DNA of 47,046 nucleotides from Lentisphaerae bacterium GWF2_50_93 (GTDB lineage Bacteria > Verrucomicrobiota > Lentisphaeria > Victivallales > GWF2-50-93), in contig MHBI01000117.1 of assembly GCA_001804815.1 (NCBI GenBank), positions 1 through 47,046 of the forward strand. Reading direction: 5' to 3'. Below, piece by piece: positions 31,403 through 38,834 of the stretch. The translations under genes were made by a program, and so were the position numbers. The notes beneath the pieces are model-generated. The model was not told the origin of the DNA and did no database searches. It worked only from the letters and a program-made list of their open reading frames with translations. Position 1 is the first letter of the stretch. The number at the start of each line of letters is the position of its first letter.

Positions 31403-33352
31403 ATGAAACATGAAGACAGGCACCGCCTGCTTGAGAGGATATCGGCATTCTACGAGAGGGCATACGGCTCCAACGCTGAAGCGGCGAAGCACTTCAAGAA
31501 GATGGAAGATGAAGGCGCAGGCATACCCGCTGGCAGAGTAGGCTTCAGCGACGGCACGCTGTTGAAGAGCCTGCCCAGCAAAGGAAAGATAATACAGGAT
31601 ATGCAGGCACTCGGAATTCTGGACAAGACAGGCAAGGAACTGTTCAGCGAGTGCCTCATATTCCCACTTATGGATGACAATAGCGCAATCACCGGAATGG
31701 AAGGAATAAGGATCACCGATGGCGCTAAAATCACTCTGCCCAAAGGTCCGAATGACACTAAAGACCCGACTTTACAGGCCTCCCCCGGATGTCGCTCCGC
31801 GACACACGGGGGTGTGCCTGAACTCAATCAGAACCATGGAAATGGCGTTTTTCAGGGTTTTGAAGGTCTTGTCAAGGGTCCAAGGACTTATAGGCTAATG
31901 TCAGTCGAGAAGTCATCTGGCAAGCTCAAGGCGACCGTGAAGTTCGAGAAGGCCGGCAGGTTCCACCTGGACACCATGAACTTGTACTCAGCGAAGGAAC
32001 GTAAGACATTCGCACAGGAAGTATGCAGGATATTTAGCGAGCTACCTGAAGTGATTGAAGCGGAAGTGAACAGCCTGATCGCCATCGCAGAAGCATACAA
32101 GGACAGTCCGGCTCCATCAGCATCACCAGTAATGACCGACGCTGAGCGCCAGGAGTCCATCGCCTTCGGCAAGTCCGAAAATATGATTGAGCGGATCCTG
32201 TCAGATTATGAGAAGTGCGGTTATGTCGGCGACAAGGAGAACAACAACAAGCTGCTGTCATATCTGGCGGCTACAAGCCGCAAGATGGCGGAGAAAAGCG
32301 TCCTGTCGGTAATCATCCTATCGAGTTCGGGTGCCGGGAAGTCGGCGTTACAGGACACGACATTGGAGTTCATGCCGGCTGAGGACGTGGTGAAGCTGAC
32401 CAACCTTTCGGGCAAGGCATTGTTCTACAAGGAACGGACAAGCCTCAGGAATAAGATACTGGCGCTTGAAGAATCCTCCGCCACCAACGAGGAGGCCAAC
32501 TACGCAATCCGCAGTCTGATATCCAGCGGTAGATTGTCGAGCGAAGTCACGGTAAGGGACAGCGCCACCGGGAAGATGACGACACAGCTGAATGTGATCG
32601 ATGCAGGCAGCACATGCGTGTTCCTGACAACGACCGATCCTGAACTTGACCAGGAGACCGCTTCAAGGTTCTTCTGTGTCGGAATAGATGAATCCCCGGC
32701 TCAGACAACGGCCATAATCGAACATCAGATGAGGAAGCATTCGATGGAAGGGCTGCAGGACAATCTTGAACACGGAAGGGCGGTTGCGCTCCATAGGAAT
32801 TTCCAGCGCCTGCTGAAACCGCTGAAGGTCGTGAACCGGTACAGGATGAAGTTCAGCGATACCAGATTGCAGGCAAGAAGATTGTACCCGCAGATATTGA
32901 ACCTGATAAACGCAGTGGCCTTCCTACGGCAGATGGGCAAGGAAATCAAGGTCCATAACGGAACTGAATACATCGAGACCGACAATGCCGACATCGAGAC
33001 CGCACTGAACCTTGCCAGGGACATCCTGGGCAAGAGCGTTAGCGGACTGTCGATGCCGTCGCAGGATCTTCTCAGGCTTCTTGACGGCTATGTTGAGGAG
33101 AAGCGCAGGACAATCGGTGAAGCAACCATGTCAAAGGGCGCTGTGTCATTCACCAGGAAGGAAGTCCGGAATAAGATTGGATGGACAAACACCAGGCTGC
33201 ACCTTTACATGCGGGAATTGACCGAACATGAGTTCGTGATACTGGAGTCCGGCAGACGGAACACGCTTCAGCATTACCGGCTTCTCTATGACAGCCATGG
33301 GCGATTGTCATGGCTGGACAATGCCGTGGAGCTGATCAGTGTCGAGGGGTAG
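31403..33352 (+). CDS. Primase-helicase-like replication protein of the island
   Basis: 649 residues from the ATG that follows AGGAGG. The N-terminal 100 or so residues (GRVGFSDGTLL, MQALGIL, ECLIFPLMDDNSAITGMEGI) resemble the region before and at the toprim fold in phage and plasmid primase-helicases. About 265-470 is a P-loop ATPase domain with Walker A SSGAGKSAL near 307-315, followed by acidic LALEES as a possible Walker B, and a TTTD motif that could be sensor I. The C-terminus (about 560-640) looks like a winged helix. It would load or unwind DNA for element replication. Codons of a CHC2 zinc finger are not seen. It stands 155 bases before two tyrosine recombinases. The family is assigned by pattern only. 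Confidence 0.6.
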   Translation: MKHEDRHRLLERISAFYERAYGSNAEAAKHFKKMEDEGAGIPAGRVGFSDGTLLKSLPSKGKIIQDMQALGILDKTGKELFSECLIFPLMDDNSAITGMEGIRITDGAKITLPKGPNDTKDPTLQASPGCRSATHGGVPELNQNHGNGVFQGFEGLVKGPRTYRLMSVEKSSGKLKATVKFEKAGRFHLDTMNLYSAKERKTFAQEVCRIFSELPEVIEAEVNSLIAIAEAYKDSPAPSASPVMTDAERQESIAFGKSENMIERILSDYEKCGYVGDKENNNKLLSYLAATSRKMAEKSVLSVIILSSSGAGKSALQDTTLEFMPAEDVVKLTNLSGKALFYKERTSLRNKILALEESSATNEEANYAIRSLISSGRLSSEVTVRDSATGKMTTQLNVIDAGSTCVFLTTTDPELDQETASRFFCVGIDESPAQTTAIIEHQMRKHSMEGLQDNLEHGRAVALHRNFQRLLKPLKVVNRYRMKFSDTRLQARRLYPQILNLINAVAFLRQMGKEIKVHNGTEYIETDNADIETALNLARDILGKSVSGLSMPSQDLLRLLDGYVEEKRRTIGEATMSKGAVSFTRKEVRNKIGWTNTRLHLYMRELTEHEFVILESGRRNTLQHYRLLYDSHGRLSWLDNAVELISVEG

Positions 33353-33404
33353 GTATTCAAGGGTGTTCAACCCGGGTTCAATACGTTTTTAACCCGTATT
33401 CAAG
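33353..33404. repeat. Direct and inverted GTATTCAA repeats before the recombinase genes
   Basis: GTATTCAAG occurs at 33353-33361 and 33396-33404, 43 bases apart (about four helix turns). Between them, TTCAATAC (about 33377-33384) is a near-inverted copy, and AACCCGGGTT is a perfect palindrome. The spacing and symmetry fit binding sites of a tyrosine recombinase or a regulator of the following operon. Confidence 0.4.
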
Positions 33405-33506
33405 CGGTAGGAACGCAGTCATGCCCTTGGAAATAAGGACTTAACGGGAATGAATGCATGAAACTGAAAAACGCTTATATAGGCAATAAGGAAAGGTACA
33501 GTCGTT

Positions 33507-34424
33507 ATGGAAAGCAAGAAGCATGTCGAGGGTTTCCTCTCTAAGATGAAGGATAGGAACTATTCATACGCCACCGTCGAGACATACAGGCGGCCGGTGA
33601 TCTTCTTCCTTGCGCATATGCGGAAGTCCCGGATTGGACGGATACAGGACGTGACCGAAGGCGATATCATGAAATACCGTGGACATCTGGTTGAAAGGAA
33701 GCTGTCGGCGAACACGGTGGACCTCTATCTCCGGAGCGTCAAGCTGTTCTTCAGGCATCTGGAGCGTGAGGGGATCGTCTTCATCAATCCCGCCGAAGGC
33801 CTGCAGATGCCGAAGCCTGGAAGGAAGCTGCAGCCGGTTCCCTCAGTAGGGGAAATGGAGAAGCTCATATCCTCGATAGACACATCAACTGCGATTGGAA
33901 TCCGTGACCGTGCCATGATCGAGACCGCATATTCCACAGGCATGAGGCTTGGAGAGCTGCGTTCGCTTGATACCGGTAGCGTGGACATGGCCCAGGGCCT
34001 GGTGCGTGTCCTTGGGAAAGGATCGAAGGAACGGGTAGTCCCCATCGGGAAGCAGGCCGTGTCCTGGATCGCCGAATACCTTAAGAAGAGACCTTCCCAG
34101 GGGGCGGAAGGCGATGAACGCGGCGCAGCCGCGTTCTGCCTGCACCGCCCGCCGCTATGGGTCACATCCTCGGGGAAAGGCCTTTCCAGGGTGGCCCTGC
34201 AGAAGATGCTGGACAGCCGCTGGCGCAAGGCCGATGTCCATACGAGGATCAGCTTCCACGCCATACGCAGGGCGTGCGCAACGCACATGCTGAGGAACGG
34301 TGCCCATCCTGTGGAACTGCAGCTGCTCCTCGGCCATTCGGAGATGAGGACACTGTCGCATTATCTCAGGACGACCATAACCGACATAAAGAAGATGCAT
34401 GATAACACGAGGCTTGGAAAATGA
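33507..34424 (+). CDS. Tyrosine recombinase A (XerC/D-like integrase)
   Basis: A 305-residue site-specific recombinase. The N-terminal SAM-like core-binding domain spans about 1-100 and the catalytic domain 110-300. The full active site is visible: Arg147 (TGMRLGE), Lys in GKGSKE (171/174), His251 and Arg254 (HAIRRAC), His277 (LGHSE) and Tyr286 (SHYLRT). It should cut and rejoin DNA through a 3'-phosphotyrosine link. The next recombinase overlaps it by four bases (ATGA), so the two are made together and probably act as a pair like XerC and XerD or the TnpA/TnpB recombinases of Tn554-type elements. The segment at 197-215 (SQGAEGDERGAAAF) is an insertion compared with XerC. Confidence 0.92.
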   Translation: MESKKHVEGFLSKMKDRNYSYATVETYRRPVIFFLAHMRKSRIGRIQDVTEGDIMKYRGHLVERKLSANTVDLYLRSVKLFFRHLEREGIVFINPAEGLQMPKPGRKLQPVPSVGEMEKLISSIDTSTAIGIRDRAMIETAYSTGMRLGELRSLDTGSVDMAQGLVRVLGKGSKERVVPIGKQAVSWIAEYLKKRPSQGAEGDERGAAAFCLHRPPLWVTSSGKGLSRVALQKMLDSRWRKADVHTRISFHAIRRACATHMLRNGAHPVELQLLLGHSEMRTLSHYLRTTITDIKKMHDNTRLGK

Positions 34425-35341
34425 TGACCATAACCGCAGCCAGGGACGACTACATCGGGCATTTGAAGGGACTGAACTACAGCGTGAGGACTGTCAGGAG
34501 CGTGGACGAGATCGTATCCATGTTCGCCCTGTTCCTGTCCGGAGAGGGCGTAGCGCTGGTGGAGGAGATCCATTCAGCCCATGTCGTGGGATGGCAGCGG
34601 CATGTGGCCTCGGGAAGGACCAGGAACGGACTGCCGCTCAATCCAGGGACGATGAACAACAGGATAAAGAACGCAAAGGGCTTCCTGAAATACCTGGCGG
34701 GGAAGAGGCTTGTGCCTTCATCCCTGCCGGACGAACTGCATTATGTGAACGCACCGGTCCTCCTGCCGACAAGCGTGCTGACGCATGAGCAGTTCGGGAG
34801 GATGGCCGCCAGGATCGACACGGCGACGACATGGGGATACCAGGCCAGGACGATAGTCGAACTGATGTATTCAAGCGGTCTCAGGGCCGGCGAAGTCCTG
34901 GGGATCAGGCTCCATGACATCGACTACAGGAACGGAGTGGCCAAGGTTCTCGGCAAGGGAAACAAGGAAAGGGTCGTGCCTGTAGGCAGGACTGCGCTGA
35001 AATATCTCGACACCTATGTGAAGGGCGTGCGGCCTTTCCTGGTGAAGGGCGGATGCGACAGGCTCTTCCTGAACAACAGGGGCGGCCCGCTTCATTACAA
35101 GCCGCTACTGCAATGGATCCGCAGGTTCTGCCATGACCCCGATGTGCATGTCACCCCGCACACGTTCAGGCGCTCCTGCGCTACGGAGATGATAAGGGGC
35201 AGCGCCAACCTCTGGCACGTCAAGGAACTATTGGGCCATGAATCGCTGGATACTCTTAAACACTATGCTAAGTTAACCATCGTCGACCTCAAGAGGACGC
35301 ATCGCAAGTGCCATCCTAGGGAAATGGAAACACAAGGCTGA
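34421..35341 (+). CDS. Tyrosine recombinase B (XerC/D-like integrase)
   Basis: A 306-residue recombinase with an N-terminal core-binding domain (1-105) and a complete catalytic set: Arg155 (SGLRAGE), Lys182 (GKGNKE), His247 and Arg250 (HTFRRSC), His273 (LGHES) and Tyr282 (KHYAKL). Translation starts inside the stop of recombinase A, giving close coupling. The two differ clearly in sequence, so this is a functional pair and not a fresh duplication. A third start codon follows eight bases after its stop, with GAGGA before it. That frame now runs into RHS sequence, so the operon may once have had a third gene there. Confidence 0.92.
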   Translation: MMTITAARDDYIGHLKGLNYSVRTVRSVDEIVSMFALFLSGEGVALVEEIHSAHVVGWQRHVASGRTRNGLPLNPGTMNNRIKNAKGFLKYLAGKRLVPSSLPDELHYVNAPVLLPTSVLTHEQFGRMAARIDTATTWGYQARTIVELMYSSGLRAGEVLGIRLHDIDYRNGVAKVLGKGNKERVVPVGRTALKYLDTYVKGVRPFLVKGGCDRLFLNNRGGPLHYKPLLQWIRRFCHDPDVHVTPHTFRRSCATEMIRGSANLWHVKELLGHESLDTLKHYAKLTIVDLKRTHRKCHPREMETQG

Positions 35342-35349
35342 GGAACATA

Positions 35350-36966
35350 ATGGGATGTCCTGAACTGCCAGTCGAATACTACTTCCGGAAAAGCGCCTAT
35401 GGGGATTTTCCGGAGGATCCCGGGAACTGCCTATACCCGGATTTACGCATGGTAACAGTCGACCCAGACGGCAACCTCCTGTCCGATGGCAGATTCACCT
35501 ACACCTGGGACGGGGAAAATCGCCTTGTGTCTTTAGAAAGTGGTACAGGCGTCTCGCCTGTAATTCGTATTAAGCTTGATTTCACCTACGACTATATGGG
35601 CAGGCGTGTTTCCAAGACGGTGTACAACTGGGATTCCAACACTAATGCCTATTCCCTTGTGCCTGTTGCCTCCTACAAGTTCGTCTGGGATGGCTGGTCT
35701 CTCATCGCAGTCTTCAACGCCAGCAACCAGCTTGTCCGCAGTTACACCTGGGGAGCAGACGGATTGCTTTCTGATACTGATGTCACTGCCAATAAAACCT
35801 ACCTTGCAGTTTATGACGGCAACCTGAACATAGTCGCCTACGTGGACGCTTCGACAGGTGCCAAGGTAGCAGAATATGAATACGATGCCTTTGGAAGGAT
35901 AATCTGCAAATCTGGAATTAAAGCTGATGATTTCAATATAATGTTCGCCAGCTACCAGTTCGACAGGAAAACTGGATTGACATATCTGGGCTTCCGCTAT
36001 TATAATCCAGAGACAGGCAGATTCCTTAACCGTGACCCAATGCAGGAAAAAGGGGGAAAGAATCTTTACGCTATGTGCCGCAACAACTGCGTTGGGAGAT
36101 GGGATTATCTGGGAGGAGCTGACTTTATGAACATCGGAGGAATTCCTTCGAATTCATCTTACATGAATACTGGTTCAAGCCAATCTGATATTTTTAGCGA
36201 CCTGCTTAATGGCGCTTATGACGCAGGCGCAGCAGGTCTTAACTATGCTGCATGGGGACTTGTTGGTGACAAGTTTGAGCCTTATCACGATGGTTTATCA
36301 ACATTTAAAATCAACAAGTATAATTTTATGATTGTTTATGAGAATGGAGTATTAAACACGAGAGAAGATGCAAGAGGAAGCAGAGATTATTTGATGGATA
36401 AAATACAAAAAGGGAGCGGAGGATTTAGCCAAGCTACAGTAGGACTGATTCACAATCCTACTGGTCTTTTAGATTCAAAATACAAGTGGCTTGAAACAAC
36501 AAATATGATTTTGTTCGGATGGATAGACATTCCTCAGGCAGGCGCTCACATGCTTGGCATGCAGGATTCTACGGTAAGATTCCTTGCTGATAAAACAAAC
36601 GAGACTTTAGAAAAAGACGGTTGTGCTTATGTTTATTGGGCGGCTCATAGTCAAGGAGCAGGAATTTCCAGTTCGGCATGGCGGCTTGTGAGAGAAGACT
36701 TTAAAAAGCGAATAAGAGTCATGACCGCAGGTCCAGCTGAAATCATGGGTTTCCCTGGCGCTCTTTCAATGGACCCGAATGCAGAAAAAGGGGATAATGT
36801 TGCTGAATTCTTTTCCAATACCAAGCCCACTCAAAGTGTTAATAATGCTGTGGGCAGCGACTGGGTAATTAACCATATGTTTGTAGAGAATTACGCAGAC
36901 AAAGTTGCAGGTATGATAAAGAATTATTTAAAGATAGATTCAAAGACTTCAACGACTAATCCTTAA
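35350..36966 (+). CDS. Orphan RHS C-terminal cassette with hydrolase-like toxin domain
   Basis: 538 residues. The first 36 or so (from MGCPELPVEY) do not look like RHS and follow a ribosome site placed for the recombinase operon. At 35461 the sequence switches abruptly to RHS core homologous to the main RHS gene, up to the junction NRDPMQEKGGKNLYAMC and RWDYLGG (about 254). The last 285 residues are a different variable tip. It contains WAAHSQGAG with Ser434 in an AHSQG elbow typical of alpha/beta hydrolases and lipases; His near 509 (VINHMF) could complete a triad. A phospholipase-type antibacterial toxin is the best guess. There is no signal peptide, so this copy may be silent until it recombines into the full RHS gene. 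A lipoprotein gene follows 14 bases later. Confidence 0.8.
   Translation: MGCPELPVEYYFRKSAYGDFPEDPGNCLYPDLRMVTVDPDGNLLSDGRFTYTWDGENRLVSLESGTGVSPVIRIKLDFTYDYMGRRVSKTVYNWDSNTNAYSLVPVASYKFVWDGWSLIAVFNASNQLVRSYTWGADGLLSDTDVTANKTYLAVYDGNLNIVAYVDASTGAKVAEYEYDAFGRIICKSGIKADDFNIMFASYQFDRKTGLTYLGFRYYNPETGRFLNRDPMQEKGGKNLYAMCRNNCVGRWDYLGGADFMNIGGIPSNSSYMNTGSSQSDIFSDLLNGAYDAGAAGLNYAAWGLVGDKFEPYHDGLSTFKINKYNFMIVYENGVLNTREDARGSRDYLMDKIQKGSGGFSQATVGLIHNPTGLLDSKYKWLETTNMILFGWIDIPQAGAHMLGMQDSTVRFLADKTNETLEKDGCAYVYWAAHSQGAGISSSAWRLVREDFKKRIRVMTAGPAEIMGFPGALSMDPNAEKGDNVAEFFSNTKPTQSVNNAVGSDWVINHMFVENYADKVAGMIKNYLKIDSKTSTTNP
35461..36111 (+). repeat. RHS core segment, second copy (matches 25738-26400)
   Basis: The match begins sharply at GACCCAGACGGCAACCTCCT and marks the breakpoint between the recombinase-side sequence and RHS. 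It has the same landmarks as the first copy: GRFTYTWDGENRL, YDYMGRRVSKT, the alanine/tyrosine-rich VAEYEYDAFGR and the EKGG-NLY junction. It provides left-side homology for exchange with the main RHS gene. Confidence 0.8.
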
Positions 36967-36980
36967 TTTAAGGGGAACCT

Positions 36981-37973
36981 ATGAAAAAAGCATTGATTGT
37001 TATTTTTTCTCTTATGTTATCATCTTGTAATTCGTTTCATGACAGGTTGCAATATGACACCAAAATGCCTCTGTTAATTCATTCATTTGAAAATTCAAGC
37101 CTTTTTATTTCTTTGCCATATCCCATAGCTCTCAGTAGTCCGAAAAAAGATGAATTATATTCAAATGCTATAAGAACAAAAAGAGTAGGCACAGCCTTTG
37201 TTAATGATTTTGATTATCCTCTTACAGATATTATGGTTTTCAGAGGAACTCAGTTTGGTCAAAAAGAGCGTAATGCTTTTAAATTGAACTATTCCAAAAA
37301 TGAAAGCCACTCCAGCCTTTTTAGAAATTTATTAATTCTTATCAACAACAAGCCTATCTGCCTAAGCTTAAATTCTTCTACTCGAAATTATGGGTTTACA
37401 CAAGAAGAGAATGCTAAGATAACATCTGAAGATAACGAGCTATTTTTAAGACTAATTGACACGATTAGAATAAAAGGGGACAATAACAAATGGTTTAAGG
37501 TTGCGGTCAACGAAAAGGAATATTATGAAAATATCAAGCTGGTTTCTTTTGAAAATGCCAAGTCAAAAGAAATAGATTTCCCTGTCGAACTTTTAGAAAT
37601 TAAAAATCCGCCTGAAATTATTGCCGACTGGAATGCCAATTTGACACTCAAGATTATGTATGACATGGAAAAAGCTGGCGGATATTTATATTATGTTGGC
37701 GACAAGCCTATGACCAAGAACCTTGATGAAGTTTCTGCTCTTTGCAGAAAGGCATTGAATGTTCCAGAATCGACAAAGGTAAATGTGAACATTGATGCAG
37801 TCGTGGTTTACAATAATGAGATTGATTCCAACATAAGAGGTGTCTTTTCCAAAAACAATATTGAAATCAAGCACGTTTTGGTTTCATATATAGACTACCT
37901 TTTCCAACGCTATGATGAAAGTCAAAAGCAGAAACCCGCCCCCCTTCCAGCCCCCGATGACAAGGCGAAGTGA
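36981..37973 (+). CDS. Exported lipoprotein, candidate immunity to the hydrolase-like RHS tip
   Basis: 330 residues with a lipoprotein signal peptide: MKKALIVIFSLMLSSC, lipobox LSSC with Cys16. AAGGGG sits before ATG, and the gene starts 14 bases after the orphan RHS cassette. The body is a soluble mixed alpha/beta protein of unknown family. Immunity proteins for secreted lipases are often periplasmic lipoproteins, so place and type agree with protection against the neighbouring tip. The gene is strongly AT-rich until residue about 317, where GC-rich tag repeat 2 begins and supplies the ending PAPLPAPDDKAK and the stop. The immunity role is inferred. Confidence 0.65.
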   Translation: MKKALIVIFSLMLSSCNSFHDRLQYDTKMPLLIHSFENSSLFISLPYPIALSSPKKDELYSNAIRTKRVGTAFVNDFDYPLTDIMVFRGTQFGQKERNAFKLNYSKNESHSSLFRNLLILINNKPICLSLNSSTRNYGFTQEENAKITSEDNELFLRLIDTIRIKGDNNKWFKVAVNEKEYYENIKLVSFENAKSKEIDFPVELLEIKNPPEIIADWNANLTLKIMYDMEKAGGYLYYVGDKPMTKNLDEVSALCRKALNVPESTKVNVNIDAVVVYNNEIDSNIRGVFSKNNIEIKHVLVSYIDYLFQRYDESQKQKPAPLPAPDDKAK

Positions 37974-37978
37974 GGGGT
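37935..37978 (+). repeat. 3'-end tag repeat, copy 2 (reference copy)
   Basis: CCCG with six Cs, TTCCAGCCCC, CGATGACAAGGCGAAG, then TGAGGGGTG. It is in frame with the lipoprotein gene, encoding PAPLPAPDDKAK and the stop. The jump from AT-rich gene to GC-rich repeat is abrupt. Confidence 0.9.
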
Positions 37979-38044
37979 GAAAGGTAGGAAGAGGAAAATA
38001 AAGAGTATGCCACTACCAACGGACACCTATTTAATTATTAAATA

Positions 38045-38536
38045 ATGGTTATTATGGATAATCTCTATCTTAGGATTGGTAAAACTGTTGTTTTGTTTCA
38101 GAAACTTGAGCTATGTGTCAACGGACTCCTTGTTGAACTATTAAAAGTATCATGGGACAAAGGACTCTGCCTTACTTCAGAGATGAGTTTTTCAAAGCTG
38201 GTGGCAGCCCTAAAGTCGGTTAGTCATGTTGGTATAAAGCCAGGAGATATTCTTGATGACATTAACCAGTTGTGTTCTGAACTTAACGTTTGTGAACAGC
38301 TCAGAAACAATATAATTCATTCATGTTATAGTAAAGGTAATAATGAAGGCAATAATTATGCTAAATCACGAATGTCTGCAAAGCAACGCAAGGGACTGGA
38401 CAAACGGATAGAATTTATTAGTGCTGAAAAAATAGATGAGGCGATTGATACCATAGATGAGACAACAAAGCATTTATTGAAAATAGTATCTGAATTAAAA
38501 AAGCATAAAGTTGTCACAGACGAATTCTTCAGATAA
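38045..38536 (+). CDS. HEPN-like protein of 163 residues
   Basis: A small, all-helical soluble protein. It carries RNNIIH at 87-92, which fits the R-N-x3-H signature of HEPN domains, a fold used by RNases in toxin-antitoxin, CRISPR and abortive-infection systems. The helix pattern around it (LELCVNGLLVELLKVS before, a long C-terminal helix after) is compatible. ATGs at 38045 and 38054 are both possible; no good ribosome site is seen. The frame stops 25 bases before tag repeat 3; a one-base shift near the end would carry the frame into the tag and add IPAPDDKVK. No nucleotidyltransferase partner is adjacent. The domain call rests on one short motif. Confidence 0.5.
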   Translation: MVIMDNLYLRIGKTVVLFQKLELCVNGLLVELLKVSWDKGLCLTSEMSFSKLVAALKSVSHVGIKPGDILDDINQLCSELNVCEQLRNNIIHSCYSKGNNEGNNYAKSRMSAKQRKGLDKRIEFISAEKIDEAIDTIDETTKHLLKIVSELKKHKVVTDEFFR

Positions 38537-38560
38537 GATATCGCTGTAGCTGTCCAAACA

Positions 38561-38594
38561 TCCCAGCCCCCGATGACAAGGTGAAGTGAGGGGT
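38561..38594 (+). repeat. 3'-end tag repeat, copy 3 (not translated)
   Basis: TCCCAGCCCCCGATGACAAG followed by GTGAAGTGAGGGGT. It has the right half of the repeat, with one change (GGTGAAG for GGCGAAG). It begins 24 bases after the HEPN-like gene stop and is out of its frame. Confidence 0.85.
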
Positions 38595-38749
38595 GTTTTA
38601 GTTCTTGTTGTTTACAGGCAGGATAAAGGGCGTTTAGGTGGAAGGACAGGACTTATCCCGCCTCAAGCCTGAAAGAGCAAGGGAAACCACGTGTAAATGG
38701 GGTTTCGGATGGGGGGCTGTGTTAGCCCTTGTCCCTTTAAACTAAAGCC

Positions 38750-38779
38750 TTGACTTTTCTGCTGTGGATGTTATATGTT
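38750..38779 (+). promoter_or_regulatory. Possible promoter of the 430-residue HEPN-like gene
   Basis: TTGACT (38750-38755) is followed after 18 bases by TATGTT (38774-38779). The gene begins 56 bases later with AAAGGAG as ribosome site (about 38820). The -10 box is only a partial match. Confidence 0.35.
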
Positions 38780-38834
38780 GTTGTGCTTAAGCAATACGCA
38801 TTTGCTTTAATTTGTCCAGCAAAGGAGATAGGCA

